Positions 6,736-14,192 of a stretch of DNA of 14,192 nucleotides are shown here, in pieces. The first letter of the stretch is position 1; each line of letters begins with the position of its first letter. Under the pieces are notes generated by a model that had not been told where the DNA came from, did no database searches, and saw only the letters and a program-made list of their open reading frames with translations. The position numbers and the translations under genes were made by a program. Source of the stretch: Blastocatellia bacterium. Lineage in GTDB: Bacteria; Acidobacteriota; Blastocatellia; Pyrinomonadales; Pyrinomonadaceae. Where the stretch lies: positions 50,782 through 64,973 of the forward strand of contig DNNE01000115.1 of NCBI GenBank assembly GCA_003487805.1, written 5' to 3'.

Positions 6736-8271
6736 ATGGCTTCACTCTTAATCGTCGACGACGAACTCAGCATGCGTCAGTTCCTGACGCATCTGTTTCA
6801 GCGTGACGGACATTCGATCCGCGTCGCGGAGAATGGCCGCAAAGCGATGGCGATGCTCCGGGAGCAGTCCGCCGACGTGATCATTTCCGACGTGAAGATG
6901 CCGGACATGGGCGGCATCGATCTGTTGCGCGCGGCGCGGGATCTGCAACCCGACGTCGAAGTGATCATGATGACGGCGTTCGCCAACGAACAGACCGCGC
7001 ATGAAGCTTTTTTGCTCGGCGCGTTTGATTTTGTTCACAAGCCTTTCGACAACAACCTGCTTAAAGAAAAAGTCGCACGCGCGCTGCAAAAGATTTCAAT
7101 CGTTCATGAGAAGCAAGCGTTGCAGGTCGAGAACGATGCACTAATTAAGGGACAACGCGCGCGCGGAAACCTCGGCAACATCGTCGGCCGATCGGATCGA
7201 ATGCAATCGGTCTATCAAATGATCGAAACCGTGGCCCAGGTACAATCAACGGTGCTTATCACCGGTGAATCAGGCACGGGTAAGGAACTGGTCGCTCGCG
7301 CGATTCACGATCTCAGTCCGCGGGCCCAGAAACCTTTCGTAGAGATTAACTGCGGCGCCTTCACCGAGACGCTTTTGGAATCTGAATTGTTCGGTTACAT
7401 GAAAGGTTCGTTCACCGGCGCTACCGCAAACCGCAAAGGTTTGTTTGAAGCCGCCGAGCAGGGAACAATCTTTCTCGATGAAATCGGCGAGATGTCCTCA
7501 GCCATGCAGGTGAAACTTCTGCGCGTGCTGCAGGAGCGAAAGGTGCGGCCCGTTGGCGCGCATGGAGAAATAGAAGTCAACACCCGGGTGATCGCCGCCA
7601 CCAATCGCGATCTGTCGGCGATGGTAAAGGATGGAAACTTTCGCGAGGATTTGTTTTATCGAGTCTCAGTAATCCCGATGGAGTTGCCGCCGCTGCGCGA
7701 ACGAGGGTCGGACATCGCGGAACTCGCCGAGCACTTCATCGGAAAGTACTGTGCGCAAACGGGTCGCTCGATCGCGATCAGTGCGCCGGCGATGCGCTTG
7801 CTCGAAAGCTATTCGTGGCCCGGCAATGTGCGCGAACTCGAGCACACAATCGAACGGGCGGTCGCGCTTGAGCGCACCGACCTGATTCAGCCTGAGCGTC
7901 TGCCGGACCAGATTACTAATTACAATCCAACGCGGATCAGTTCTGAGCTGCAACTGCCGGATGAAGGCATGAACCTGACCGCCCATCTCGATCAGCTTGA
8001 GAAGACTTATGTGCTGGAAGCGTTGAAACGCACGGATGGAAATCAGACGAACGCGGCGGACTTGTTAAAGATGTCCGTGCGTTCGCTGCGTCATCTTTTG
8101 GATAAGCACGGCATTCGCGGACTCACCGCGCAGATGCGCGACGAACGCCGCACGGGAGATGTAGTCCCGCGCCGGCGGACCGGCGATCCATACCCGCGCC
8201 GTCGCGCGGAAGACTTTGACGATCAAGGCGAAGACTCTGGGCAGGCTGCGAGTGCCGGTGAACGATCGTAA
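6736..8271 (+). CDS. pilR: PilR-type sigma54-dependent response regulator (NtrC family)
   Basis: 511 residues. The receiver domain (about 1-120) has the acidic pair D8/D9, phospho-acceptor D52 (SDVKMP), T80 and K102. The AAA+ sigma54-interaction domain (about 148-385) has Walker A GESGTGKE (177-184), the sigma54 contact loop GSFTGA (224-229), Walker B FLDE (246-249), likely arginine-finger residues in FREDLFYR (302-309) and the GNVREL sensor II (363-368). A Fis-type helix-turn-helix follows (about 420-460, NQTNAADLLKMSVRSLRHLL). Phosphorylation by the upstream kinase should drive oligomerisation and open-complex formation at sigma54 promoters. The contact loop has Ser at the second position instead of the commoner Ala. 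After the HTH is an unusual 50-residue polar tail with three RR-x-x-D units (RRTGD, RRTGD, RRAED). No Shine-Dalgarno precedes the ATG. PilR is preferred over NtrC because of the partner kinase type and the HTH region wording. Confidence 0.8.
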   Translation: MASLLIVDDELSMRQFLTHLFQRDGHSIRVAENGRKAMAMLREQSADVIISDVKMPDMGGIDLLRAARDLQPDVEVIMMTAFANEQTAHEAFLLGAFDFVHKPFDNNLLKEKVARALQKISIVHEKQALQVENDALIKGQRARGNLGNIVGRSDRMQSVYQMIETVAQVQSTVLITGESGTGKELVARAIHDLSPRAQKPFVEINCGAFTETLLESELFGYMKGSFTGATANRKGLFEAAEQGTIFLDEIGEMSSAMQVKLLRVLQERKVRPVGAHGEIEVNTRVIAATNRDLSAMVKDGNFREDLFYRVSVIPMELPPLRERGSDIAELAEHFIGKYCAQTGRSIAISAPAMRLLESYSWPGNVRELEHTIERAVALERTDLIQPERLPDQITNYNPTRISSELQLPDEGMNLTAHLDQLEKTYVLEALKRTDGNQTNAADLLKMSVRSLRHLLDKHGIRGLTAQMRDERRTGDVVPRRRTGDPYPRRRAEDFDDQGEDSGQAASAGERS

Positions 8272-8339
8272 CGTCACCGCTCGCAGCGCGATCGCTAACC
8301 GCCGAACCTCAAACCATCTAATAAGATTCAGACTCCTTC
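8272..8339. other. Convergent gap between regulator gene and paralog 1
   Basis: Sixty-eight bases separate the two converging stops. They contain the self-complementary octamer GCGATCGC (8288-8295) but no stem followed by a T-tract. I see no terminator or other element that I can support. Confidence 0.4.
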
Positions 8340-10187
8340 CTAATTTTTCTTTTGCTCGAGAACTGATCTCGCGATGGCGATGGTGGCGCTGGCACGCGGG
8401 CTGTCGCGTCGAAGTCCACGCGCCAGTTCGACTGCACGCTCATAATCTTCGGCGGCGAATGCGGCGAAGATACCGCCAACATCGAAATCGGGGACTGGAC
8501 TATTGCGTCCGAAGTGCATGCCTTTCACCCTGACACCAAACGCCAACTCGCCATCCTCTCCGCTGAAGCTGTCGGCAGAGTTGGCCGCCCTAATCGCATC
8601 ATCGATCTGTTGCCAGGCACTCTTGTGGTCGATCAAGAACAGCGCATTGGTTACGCCAAAAAATGCCCGCGGCCGGTCAGGATCGGAAGTGTCGATACGC
8701 CTGGCTTCGGTTGCAGCGCTCTCGATCAAAGTTTGCGCTCGCTCACGATCAGTCTTCGACAGAAGCTTCGCGCCCTGTGAATAGGCCCAGCTCTTCTGCA
8801 TGTGCGTCAATTCCCCGGTGCGGACGATCTCAAGCAAGCGTTCGACATCTTTTTTTGAAACTGCTCGCAAGGTCATTGAGGCATCAATGAAAGGACGCAC
8901 GCTGTTACGCATGTCGGTGTCATCGATCTTATCTACGTAATCGCGCGCGTGTAGATCGGCTCTGCCGGCGAGCACCAGGGCCAATTGCAGATTCAACTGA
9001 TCCCGCTCGGCGGAAGTCTTCGCGTGGTCCAATCGATCCAACAGCTGTTGTTCCCAATCATCGGCCGGCTTCTCAGGCCCGATGTCTTTTCGTACCCATT
9101 CATCGTCGTCTCGATCGCGCGTGCTCTTGCTGGCTAGAGATGTCAAAGCGTCAAGTTGCGTCCGTAGCGCGGCGGTCATCTCCGGTGGCGCGTATTGCTC
9201 GAACAAAGGGAGCAGTCGTTTGATCACCAGATAGTGTCCGTCGTGGCCGGCAGAATTCTGCTCCTGCCCGGGTGGCGCCAGGGGCCGCAACAGAACGCTG
9301 GCCGCCGCGCGAAAAAATGCGAGACGCAATTCGTTGGATACGGCAGGCACCCGACCTGGGGCTGCCTGGGCGTTCATGCGCGTTCCTTCGCTCGTGAATT
9401 CCACGAAGAAGTGTGGCGTGAACAGATAAGATGAAAGGTCGGACACGGTGTTCGCATCGGTTTGCGGGTCCGCCGCCGCATTCGACAGCATCGCCGCATA
9501 CCGTTGATCTGCCGCAGTCGCGTTTTTCTCACGCAGGTAGGTGAGAAAATCTATCGCCCGCCAGGTGATCGGCGCAAGGACAGGATCAGCAAACTGGATG
9601 GCTCGCTCGGTGTCACCAGCATCAAGCAATTGGCGGGCGAGATCCAGTCTTTGTCGAGCAGCAATTTGCGCGACCTCGCGCGGACTCGTTTCGGTTCCAT
9701 CCGGCCCCTTTCGTTCCTTGAGCTGTGCCAGGAACTCCTCGCCCAGGCCGCGATCGTGTTTACTCGCGAGCCGCAGGACCTCGCGCCACAAATCACGCGC
9801 GGCCGGGGCTATAATCGTATCGTCGTTTGATTGTTGCTTGATCGCTTCGTTTGCCCGCCGGAGGATCTCAGTGTCGGCAACTTCCGCGGCATCCCACGCC
9901 GCGCGAAACAAGGCGCGGCTGCGATCGCGATCAGTGTCCCAAAGAATATCAGCCACGCGCGCCTGCGTACGCGCGCGCGCAATCGGATCGTTGAAGTTGC
10001 GTGCGTCCGCGGCCAGATTGATCAGGAGCGACTGCGCATTTGCGCGCCGCTCGCGCAACAGCCGCTCGGCCGCCAGGTCCCTTTCAGTCCTGTTATTCGC
10101 GTTGTTTTCTTTTCTTTGTGGCGCAGCGGGAACACAAATGGCAAGTAAGAGAATGGCCGCAAAGAGAAAGTGAGAGCGCATAGACAT
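8340..10187 (-). CDS. Exported helical-repeat protein, tandem paralog 1 of 3, function unknown
   Basis: 615 residues from the ATG at 10187. An in-frame upstream extension runs to 10346 but overlaps the preceding gene's stop and lacks signal-peptide character. The N-terminus MSMRSHFLFAAILLLAICVPA is a signal peptide; a Cys at 18 is not a good lipobox. The mature protein is nearly all amphipathic helix, rich in Ala, Arg, Asp and Glu, like a TPR/HEAT-type solenoid, but I recognise no named family. Landmarks shared with the two paralogs are ARTQARVADILW, LFRAAWDAAEVAD, DANTVSDLSSYLFTPH, LLRPL, YVDKIDDTDMR, SDPDRPRAFF, FSGEDGELAF and the end PRASATIAIARSVLEQKK. The gene converges on the regulator gene with a 68-base gap that shows no convincing terminator. 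The Shine-Dalgarno is weak. The 118 bases upstream (10188-10305) show no clear promoter, so cotranscription with the next paralog is likely. Confidence 0.8.
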   Translation of the reverse strand: MSMRSHFLFAAILLLAICVPAAPQRKENNANNRTERDLAAERLLRERRANAQSLLINLAADARNFNDPIARARTQARVADILWDTDRDRSRALFRAAWDAAEVADTEILRRANEAIKQQSNDDTIIAPAARDLWREVLRLASKHDRGLGEEFLAQLKERKGPDGTETSPREVAQIAARQRLDLARQLLDAGDTERAIQFADPVLAPITWRAIDFLTYLREKNATAADQRYAAMLSNAAADPQTDANTVSDLSSYLFTPHFFVEFTSEGTRMNAQAAPGRVPAVSNELRLAFFRAAASVLLRPLAPPGQEQNSAGHDGHYLVIKRLLPLFEQYAPPEMTAALRTQLDALTSLASKSTRDRDDDEWVRKDIGPEKPADDWEQQLLDRLDHAKTSAERDQLNLQLALVLAGRADLHARDYVDKIDDTDMRNSVRPFIDASMTLRAVSKKDVERLLEIVRTGELTHMQKSWAYSQGAKLLSKTDRERAQTLIESAATEARRIDTSDPDRPRAFFGVTNALFLIDHKSAWQQIDDAIRAANSADSFSGEDGELAFGVRVKGMHFGRNSPVPDFDVGGIFAAFAAEDYERAVELARGLRRDSPRASATIAIARSVLEQKKN

Positions 10188-10305
10188 TCGACCAGCGAGA
10201 GCGGGCCCGCGCCTGCGGTAATCGTTCGCTCGACTGGATGAGCGATCGCGGTGGATTCGGAGCGCTGGAACGCGCGGGTCAGTCAGCGCTTTAAACGAAA
10301 CTGGA

Positions 10306-12174
10306 TCAGTGTTTCTTCTCATCGAGGACCGATCGAGCAATCGCAATCACGGCATTCGCGCGCGGCGCTTCGCCCTGAAAACCACGCGCCAGCTGAACGG
10401 CTTTGTCGTAATCCTCGGCGGCTAATTTCGTAAAGATACCCGCTACGTCAAAGTCCGCAAACGAGTGTTGATGAACGGAATTCGTTCCCTTGCTAATTAA
10501 ACGAAAAACGATCTGACCGTCCTCACCCGTGAATTTGTCGGCTGAGTTGGATGCCTTGATCGCGTCACTCGTGATCTCCCACACTGCGGCGCGATTAAGA
10601 TTCATGACGACGTTCGCAATCGCGAAAAAGGCGCGCGGCCGATCCGGATCTGAAGTCTCGATGCGTCTGGCTTCGGCTGCGGCATCTTCGATCACCGGCA
10701 GGGCCCTTCCGCGATCTTTCACTCCGACGAAAGCCGCGGTTTGCGACAGGAGCCAGGCTTTTTGAAAATGAGATAGTTCACCATTCTTTGCCAACTCCAG
10801 CGCCCGATCAGCATCTCTTTTGTTTACCAGCTTCCATGCGATCGAGGCATCAATAAAGGCGCGGGCTGCGTCTCGCAGTTCCATGTCATCGATCTTGTCG
10901 ACATAGTCGCGCGCCCGCCGGTCGTCCTTGTCAACCATCATCTGGGCCAGTTGCAGGTTGATTTGATCGCGTTCCGTGGCGGTCTTCGCACGTTCGGCCT
11001 GATCAAGCAACGTCTGCTCTCGATCAACGGTTGCTCGTTCGAGGACTTGGTTGAGGCGGTCCGTCGCCTGATTGTCGCGATTGCGAGCAGTATCGCTGGC
11101 GACTGCGGCCAGACCCTCAAGCTGTGCTTTTAGCGCCGCAGTAAGTTCCGCCGGAGCAAACTGTTCGAACAGCGGCATCATTCGTTTGAGTCCGAGATAC
11201 TGGCCGTCAGGTCCCGCAGTTGATTGATCCCCCAGAGGCCTTAACAAGATATCTGCGGCCATGCGGAAGAACGCGGCCCGCAGCTCAGGGCTGACATTAG
11301 CTGGAGCACCGCCGCCTCCCATTCGCGAAGTCGACGAACCATTGGCCATAAATACTGCATACTGATGAGGGCTGAAAAGATATGATGACAGCAACGAAAC
11401 TGTGTTTGCGTCGGCTTGTGGATTCAAGGGGGCGTTCAAGATCATGGCCGCGTACCGTTGATCGGCGGCGGCCGGATCCTTCTCGCGCAGCTGCGACAGA
11501 AAATCTACCGAGTCCATGTTCACTGAGCCTAATGCCGGATCGGCGAATTCGAGCGCGCGCTTAATATCACCGGCCTCTACGATTTGTTTGGCAGCGCCGA
11601 ATCGTTGCGCAGTTGCGTCGTCCGTGCCGAAAGGATTTGACCGGCGATTTCGTTCGTCGGCCGCTTCACGGGCCTTCTGATCCTTGTACCGGGCCAACAA
11701 ATCTTCACCAAGTTTCGAATCGTGCCTGGCCGCGAACTCCAGCACTTCCCGGCGCAGGTTCGGCGGCGACGCGATCGCGAAACCGCCCCTGCCGGTCCTC
11801 GCTTGTTGTTGCCGAATGTCTTCCTGCACGCGTTGCTGACTTTCGGCATCGGCAACCTCGGCTGCGTCCCAGGCAGACCGGAACATCGTGCGGCTTCGTT
11901 CTCGATCCGCTTCCCAGAGCATATCCGCGATGCGCGCCTGAGAGCGTGCGCGCACCGTGGCGTCAGTGAAGTTCCGAGCATCGGTCGCGAGACTAATCAA
12001 CAGAGATTGGGCGTTCGCGCGGCGTTCCCTTAAAAGCCGTTCAGCTTCCGCCTCGACTGGAGCTTCGTTCGTCGATACCTTCGCAGGCGCAGGGGTACTC
12101 TGTTTTGGTTGAGCGGCAACAGTCATGCTACCGGCGAAAATAAGCGTGAAACCGAGAAGCAGGTGACGAAACAT
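10306..12174 (-). CDS. Exported helical-repeat protein, tandem paralog 2 of 3, function unknown
   Basis: 622 residues. The ATG at 12174 is supported by GGAG six bases upstream and by a signal peptide (MFRHLLLGFTLIFAGSMTVAA, cleavage before QPKQS). It follows the same plan as its neighbours: a conserved N-terminal helical block (AERLLRERRANAQSLL, then ARSQARIADMLW), a middle block with SSYLFSPH, a less conserved linker rich in D, R and Q, and a conserved C-terminal block (YVDKIDDMELR, SDPDRPRAFF, FTGEDGQIVF, PRANAVIAIARSVLDEKK). The linker is where the three proteins differ most. It lacks the APPGQ insertion after LLRPL that paralogs 1 and 3 share. A -10-like TAGAAT lies about 40 bases upstream. 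No enzymatic motif is visible. A periplasmic or surface scaffold is a guess, not shown by the sequence. Confidence 0.82.
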   Translation of the reverse strand: MFRHLLLGFTLIFAGSMTVAAQPKQSTPAPAKVSTNEAPVEAEAERLLRERRANAQSLLISLATDARNFTDATVRARSQARIADMLWEADRERSRTMFRSAWDAAEVADAESQQRVQEDIRQQQARTGRGGFAIASPPNLRREVLEFAARHDSKLGEDLLARYKDQKAREAADERNRRSNPFGTDDATAQRFGAAKQIVEAGDIKRALEFADPALGSVNMDSVDFLSQLREKDPAAADQRYAAMILNAPLNPQADANTVSLLSSYLFSPHQYAVFMANGSSTSRMGGGGAPANVSPELRAAFFRMAADILLRPLGDQSTAGPDGQYLGLKRMMPLFEQFAPAELTAALKAQLEGLAAVASDTARNRDNQATDRLNQVLERATVDREQTLLDQAERAKTATERDQINLQLAQMMVDKDDRRARDYVDKIDDMELRDAARAFIDASIAWKLVNKRDADRALELAKNGELSHFQKAWLLSQTAAFVGVKDRGRALPVIEDAAAEARRIETSDPDRPRAFFAIANVVMNLNRAAVWEITSDAIKASNSADKFTGEDGQIVFRLISKGTNSVHQHSFADFDVAGIFTKLAAEDYDKAVQLARGFQGEAPRANAVIAIARSVLDEKKH

Positions 12175-12213
12175 GAGTTTCTCCGGGAGAAGAAGTGCGC
12201 TGGGGTCGGCGAC

Positions 12214-12219
12214 ATTCTA
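12214..12219 (-). promoter_or_regulatory. -10-like element for tandem paralog 2
   Basis: On the minus strand GGATAGAATG contains TAGAAT (plus 12214-12219), placing a start near 12206 and a leader of about 30 bases. The -35 region would fall around AAACTT, on the edge of the palindromic repeat at 12238-12334, and matches consensus poorly. Moderate to weak call. Confidence 0.35.
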
Positions 12220-12237
12220 TCCTGAGTTTGCGGGAAA

Positions 12238-12334
12238 GTTTAGAGCGGGCTACTGCCCGCCGGTTTAAAGACGTGAGCCGGACAAGGCCGGCTTCTAAAC
12301 AAGATTGAAGGCGGGCGGTAGCCCGCCTCTAAAC
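12238..12334. repeat. Nested palindromic REP-like element between paralogs 2 and 3
   Basis: The outer arms are 12238-12261 and 12310-12334. They are reverse complements apart from one mismatch and one indel, and share the terminus GTTTAGAG/CTCTAAAC. Each arm is itself a hairpin: GCGGGC-TACT-GCCCGC in the left arm and GGCGGGC-GGTA-GCCCGCC in the right. Between them a third hairpin, AGCCGG-ACAAGG-CCGGCT (12276-12293), is flanked by GTTTAAA and CTAAAC. This head-to-head composition is typical of BIME/REP clusters mobilised by REP-associated transposases (known from enterobacteria and pseudomonads). No such transposase gene is in the window. It could also end transcripts from paralog 3. Confidence 0.75.
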
Positions 12335-12347
12335 GCGGACAATCAGA

Positions 12348-14192
12348 TCAGTTTTTCTTTTCATCGAGGACAGAGCGCGCGATGGCGATGGTGGCGCTGG
12401 CGCGCGGAGCTTCGCGCTGAAAACCGCGGGTCAGCTCGACCGTGCGGTTGTAATCTTCTTTAGCCAACTCAGTGAAAATTCCGGCGACGTTGAAATCGGC
12501 CACGCTCGAGCTTCTGGACGAAGACATCCCCTTCGACTGCATGGTGAGTCTGATCAAGCCGTCTTCTCCCGTGAATCCCTCCGACGAATTAGCGGCCTTG
12601 ATCGCTTCGTAGGCTGCATCCCAACTCCTGGCCCGATCCAGCGGCCGCAGCGCATTGGCAATTCCTATCATGGCGCGGGGCCGATCAGGATCGAGCTCTT
12701 CCATGCGACGCGCTTCAGCCGTGGCTTCTTCAATTGCTCCCAGGGATCTTTCCCGATCAGTCTTTACCAGGAGCTTGGCTGCCTGTAACAGCGCCCATGA
12801 TTTTTGAAAGTGAGTCAGATCTCCGTCTTTCGCCAATTGAAAAATCTGATCGACATCTTTCTTATCGATGGCGCGCATAACCAGCGAGCCGTCAATAAAG
12901 GCGCTGGCTTGCTTTCGCAGATCGCTATCATCGATCTTCGCGACAAAATCGCGCGCGCGAATGTCGCCCTTCTCAACATAGAGTCGCGCCATCTGAATAT
13001 AGAGCGCGTTGCGCTCTTCAGAGGTCTTCGCGCGATCGATCCGATCCTGGAGAATCTTTTCGCGATCATCCAGCGTTTGTGGCGGGCGAATCCCCTCGCG
13101 CAACCCGTCATCATCACGCTGTCGGGCGTCTTCGGGCACTCCCGCCGCCAGCGCGTCTGCCTGCGCGTGAATCGCTTCTGCTAATTCACGCGGCGCAAAT
13201 TGATCGAACAATGGCTGAAGCCGCTTGAGCATTAGATACTTTCCCTGCACGCCCGCAGAAGTTTGATCCTGTCCCGGGGGCGCCAACGGCCGCAGCAAAA
13301 TGTCGCTCGCCGTGCGAAAGAATGCGTCACGTAATTGCGCCGGCACGTTTGGCGTGGCATTTTCGCGTGATGTCGAACTGGTAGAGGTGCCGCCATTGCT
13401 GCTGAACGTGACGAACAGGTGCGGCGTGAAGATGTATGAAGACAAGAACGAAACTGTGTTCGCGTCGGATTGCAAATCAGCCGCAGCCCGCGCCAGAAAT
13501 GCTGAGTAACGCAGGTCAGCGGCGGCAGCGTCTTTGTCACGCAGGTATGAAAGAAAATCCAATCCCTCACGAGAAAGGTTCGTCAAAGCCGGATCCGCAA
13601 ATTGCAGCGCGCGCGCCACGTCAGTGTCGAGTAACTGTCGAGCCAGGCTGAGTCGTTGGGTTATCGCTTCGGGAGTGTCGGGCGTATTGTTTCGCGCGCG
13701 ATCAGCGCTATCGCTCGCCTCCTGTTGTTGCTCAGCTCGCAGCTTGCCCAGGAACTCTTCGCCCAGCGCGCGATCTCGCCTCGCTGCCAGTCTCAGCACT
13801 TCGCCGCGAATGTTGGGTGCGCCCATGACGCTAACGCTGCCGCCACCGTTGCGGGCCTTTTGTTGCTTGATATCTTCCTCGACCTTACGTTGGCCTTCCT
13901 GATCGACGATCTCCGCGGACTCCCAGGCTTTGCGAAACAGCGCGCGTGCGCGATCCGGATCCGCCGACCACAAGACATCGGCGATGCGCGCCTGCGTCCG
14001 CGCCCTCAATGTCTGATCGTTAAAGCGTCCCGCATCGGAAGCCAGACTGAGGAGCAGCGATTGAGCGTTGTCGCGCCGCTCTTTGATCACCCGCTCGGCC
14101 TCAGCGTCCTTAGCAGTCTTTGGAGTGTTGGCTACGTTCCTGACGGCGGGCTTATTCGCTTCGGCAGTTTGCGCGATGATCGCAGCCGAGAA
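12348..14192 (-). CDS. Exported helical-repeat protein, tandem paralog 3 of 3, 5' end outside window
   Basis: 614 codons are visible and the start lies beyond the right edge. A GTG at 14090 would give a shorter product. However, the frame stays open for 34 more codons to the edge, reading FSAAIIAQTAEANKP and then AEAERVIKERRDNAQSLL. This is the end of a signal peptide followed by the same conserved block as the paralogs, so the gene is 5'-truncated by the window. It shares ARTQARIADVLW, LFRKAWESAEIVD, SSYIFTPH, LLRPLAPPGQ, KIDDSDLR, LDPDRPRAM, FTGEDGLI and the ending PRASATIAIARSVLDEKK. The linker region carries a Ser/Thr-rich patch (TSTSSTSRE). Function is unknown. It is separated from paralog 2 by 173 bases containing the palindromic element. 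Confidence 0.8.
   Translation of the reverse strand, partial: FSAAIIAQTAEANKPAVRNVANTPKTAKDAEAERVIKERRDNAQSLLLSLASDAGRFNDQTLRARTQARIADVLWSADPDRARALFRKAWESAEIVDQEGQRKVEEDIKQQKARNGGGSVSVMGAPNIRGEVLRLAARRDRALGEEFLGKLRAEQQQEASDSADRARNNTPDTPEAITQRLSLARQLLDTDVARALQFADPALTNLSREGLDFLSYLRDKDAAAADLRYSAFLARAAADLQSDANTVSFLSSYIFTPHLFVTFSSNGGTSTSSTSRENATPNVPAQLRDAFFRTASDILLRPLAPPGQDQTSAGVQGKYLMLKRLQPLFDQFAPRELAEAIHAQADALAAGVPEDARQRDDDGLREGIRPPQTLDDREKILQDRIDRAKTSEERNALYIQMARLYVEKGDIRARDFVAKIDDSDLRKQASAFIDGSLVMRAIDKKDVDQIFQLAKDGDLTHFQKSWALLQAAKLLVKTDRERSLGAIEEATAEARRMEELDPDRPRAMIGIANALRPLDRARSWDAAYEAIKAANSSEGFTGEDGLIRLTMQSKGMSSSRSSSVADFNVAGIFTELAKEDYNRTVELTRGFQREAPRASATIAIARSVLDEKKN

Noticed and set aside
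8288..8295. GCGATCGC octamers as HIP1-like highly iterated palindromes
   Set aside because: A few copies occur, but a GC-rich sequence rich in GATCG words (Asp/Arg/Ile codons) produces them by chance. I cannot show enrichment without a genome count.
9541..10173. 210-codon plus-strand open frame antisense to paralog 1
   Set aside because: Its product is rich in Arg, Ser and Ala with no domain character. It lies wholly opposite a well-supported gene and reflects codon bias, not coding.
10188..10346. N-terminal extension of tandem paralog 1
   Set aside because: It is Arg-rich, without conserved character, and overlaps the stop of paralog 2. The signal peptide begins at 10187.
14088..14090. GTG as the start of tandem paralog 3
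   Set aside because: The reading frame remains open to the window edge and encodes a signal-peptide end and a conserved block matching its paralogs, so the gene is simply cut by the window.

Overview
The window looks like chromosomal DNA of a Gram-negative, moderately GC-rich environmental bacterium. Acidobacteriota (Blastocatellia-like) is my best guess. It rests on the style of the secreted Asp-box propeller, the DUF4440-like protein, the PilS/PilR pair and the intergenic palindromic repeats. That is recognition from memory, not a search, so the phylum is only moderately supported.

Layout, left to right. (1) 1-195 is a leader with an imperfect inverted repeat and short hairpins. It precedes a large secreted Asp-box (BNR/sortilin-type) beta-propeller protein, 196-3336 (+). 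(2) A convergent gap (3337-3434) holds a long imperfect inverted repeat. (3) Two minus-strand genes, probably one operon, follow: a small lipoprotein-like Asp-box protein (4364-4897) upstream of a tandem-duplicated DUF4440/SnoaL-like secreted protein (3435-4319). (4) A divergent promoter region (4898-4996) leads to a plus-strand two-component system: a six-TM PAS histidine kinase of the PilS type (4997-6652) and an NtrC-family sigma54 activator of the PilR type (6736-8271). A hairpin repeat separates the two. (5) From 8340 to the right edge, three minus-strand paralogs lie in tandem (8340-10187, 10306-12174, 12348-14192). Each encodes a roughly 615-residue exported, almost wholly helical protein of a family I cannot name. 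The third runs off the window. A nested palindromic element (12238-12334) separates the second and third.

How the genes may work together. PilS/PilR normally control sigma54-dependent type IV pilin expression, but no pilus structural gene is visible here. The other proteins all appear to be exported (signal peptide or lipobox) and would act in the periplasm or at the cell surface. The strongest candidate for something undescribed is the tandem family of exported helical-repeat proteins. No mobile-element gene, CRISPR array, tRNA or rRNA was seen. No gene-free stretch exceeds 300 bases.
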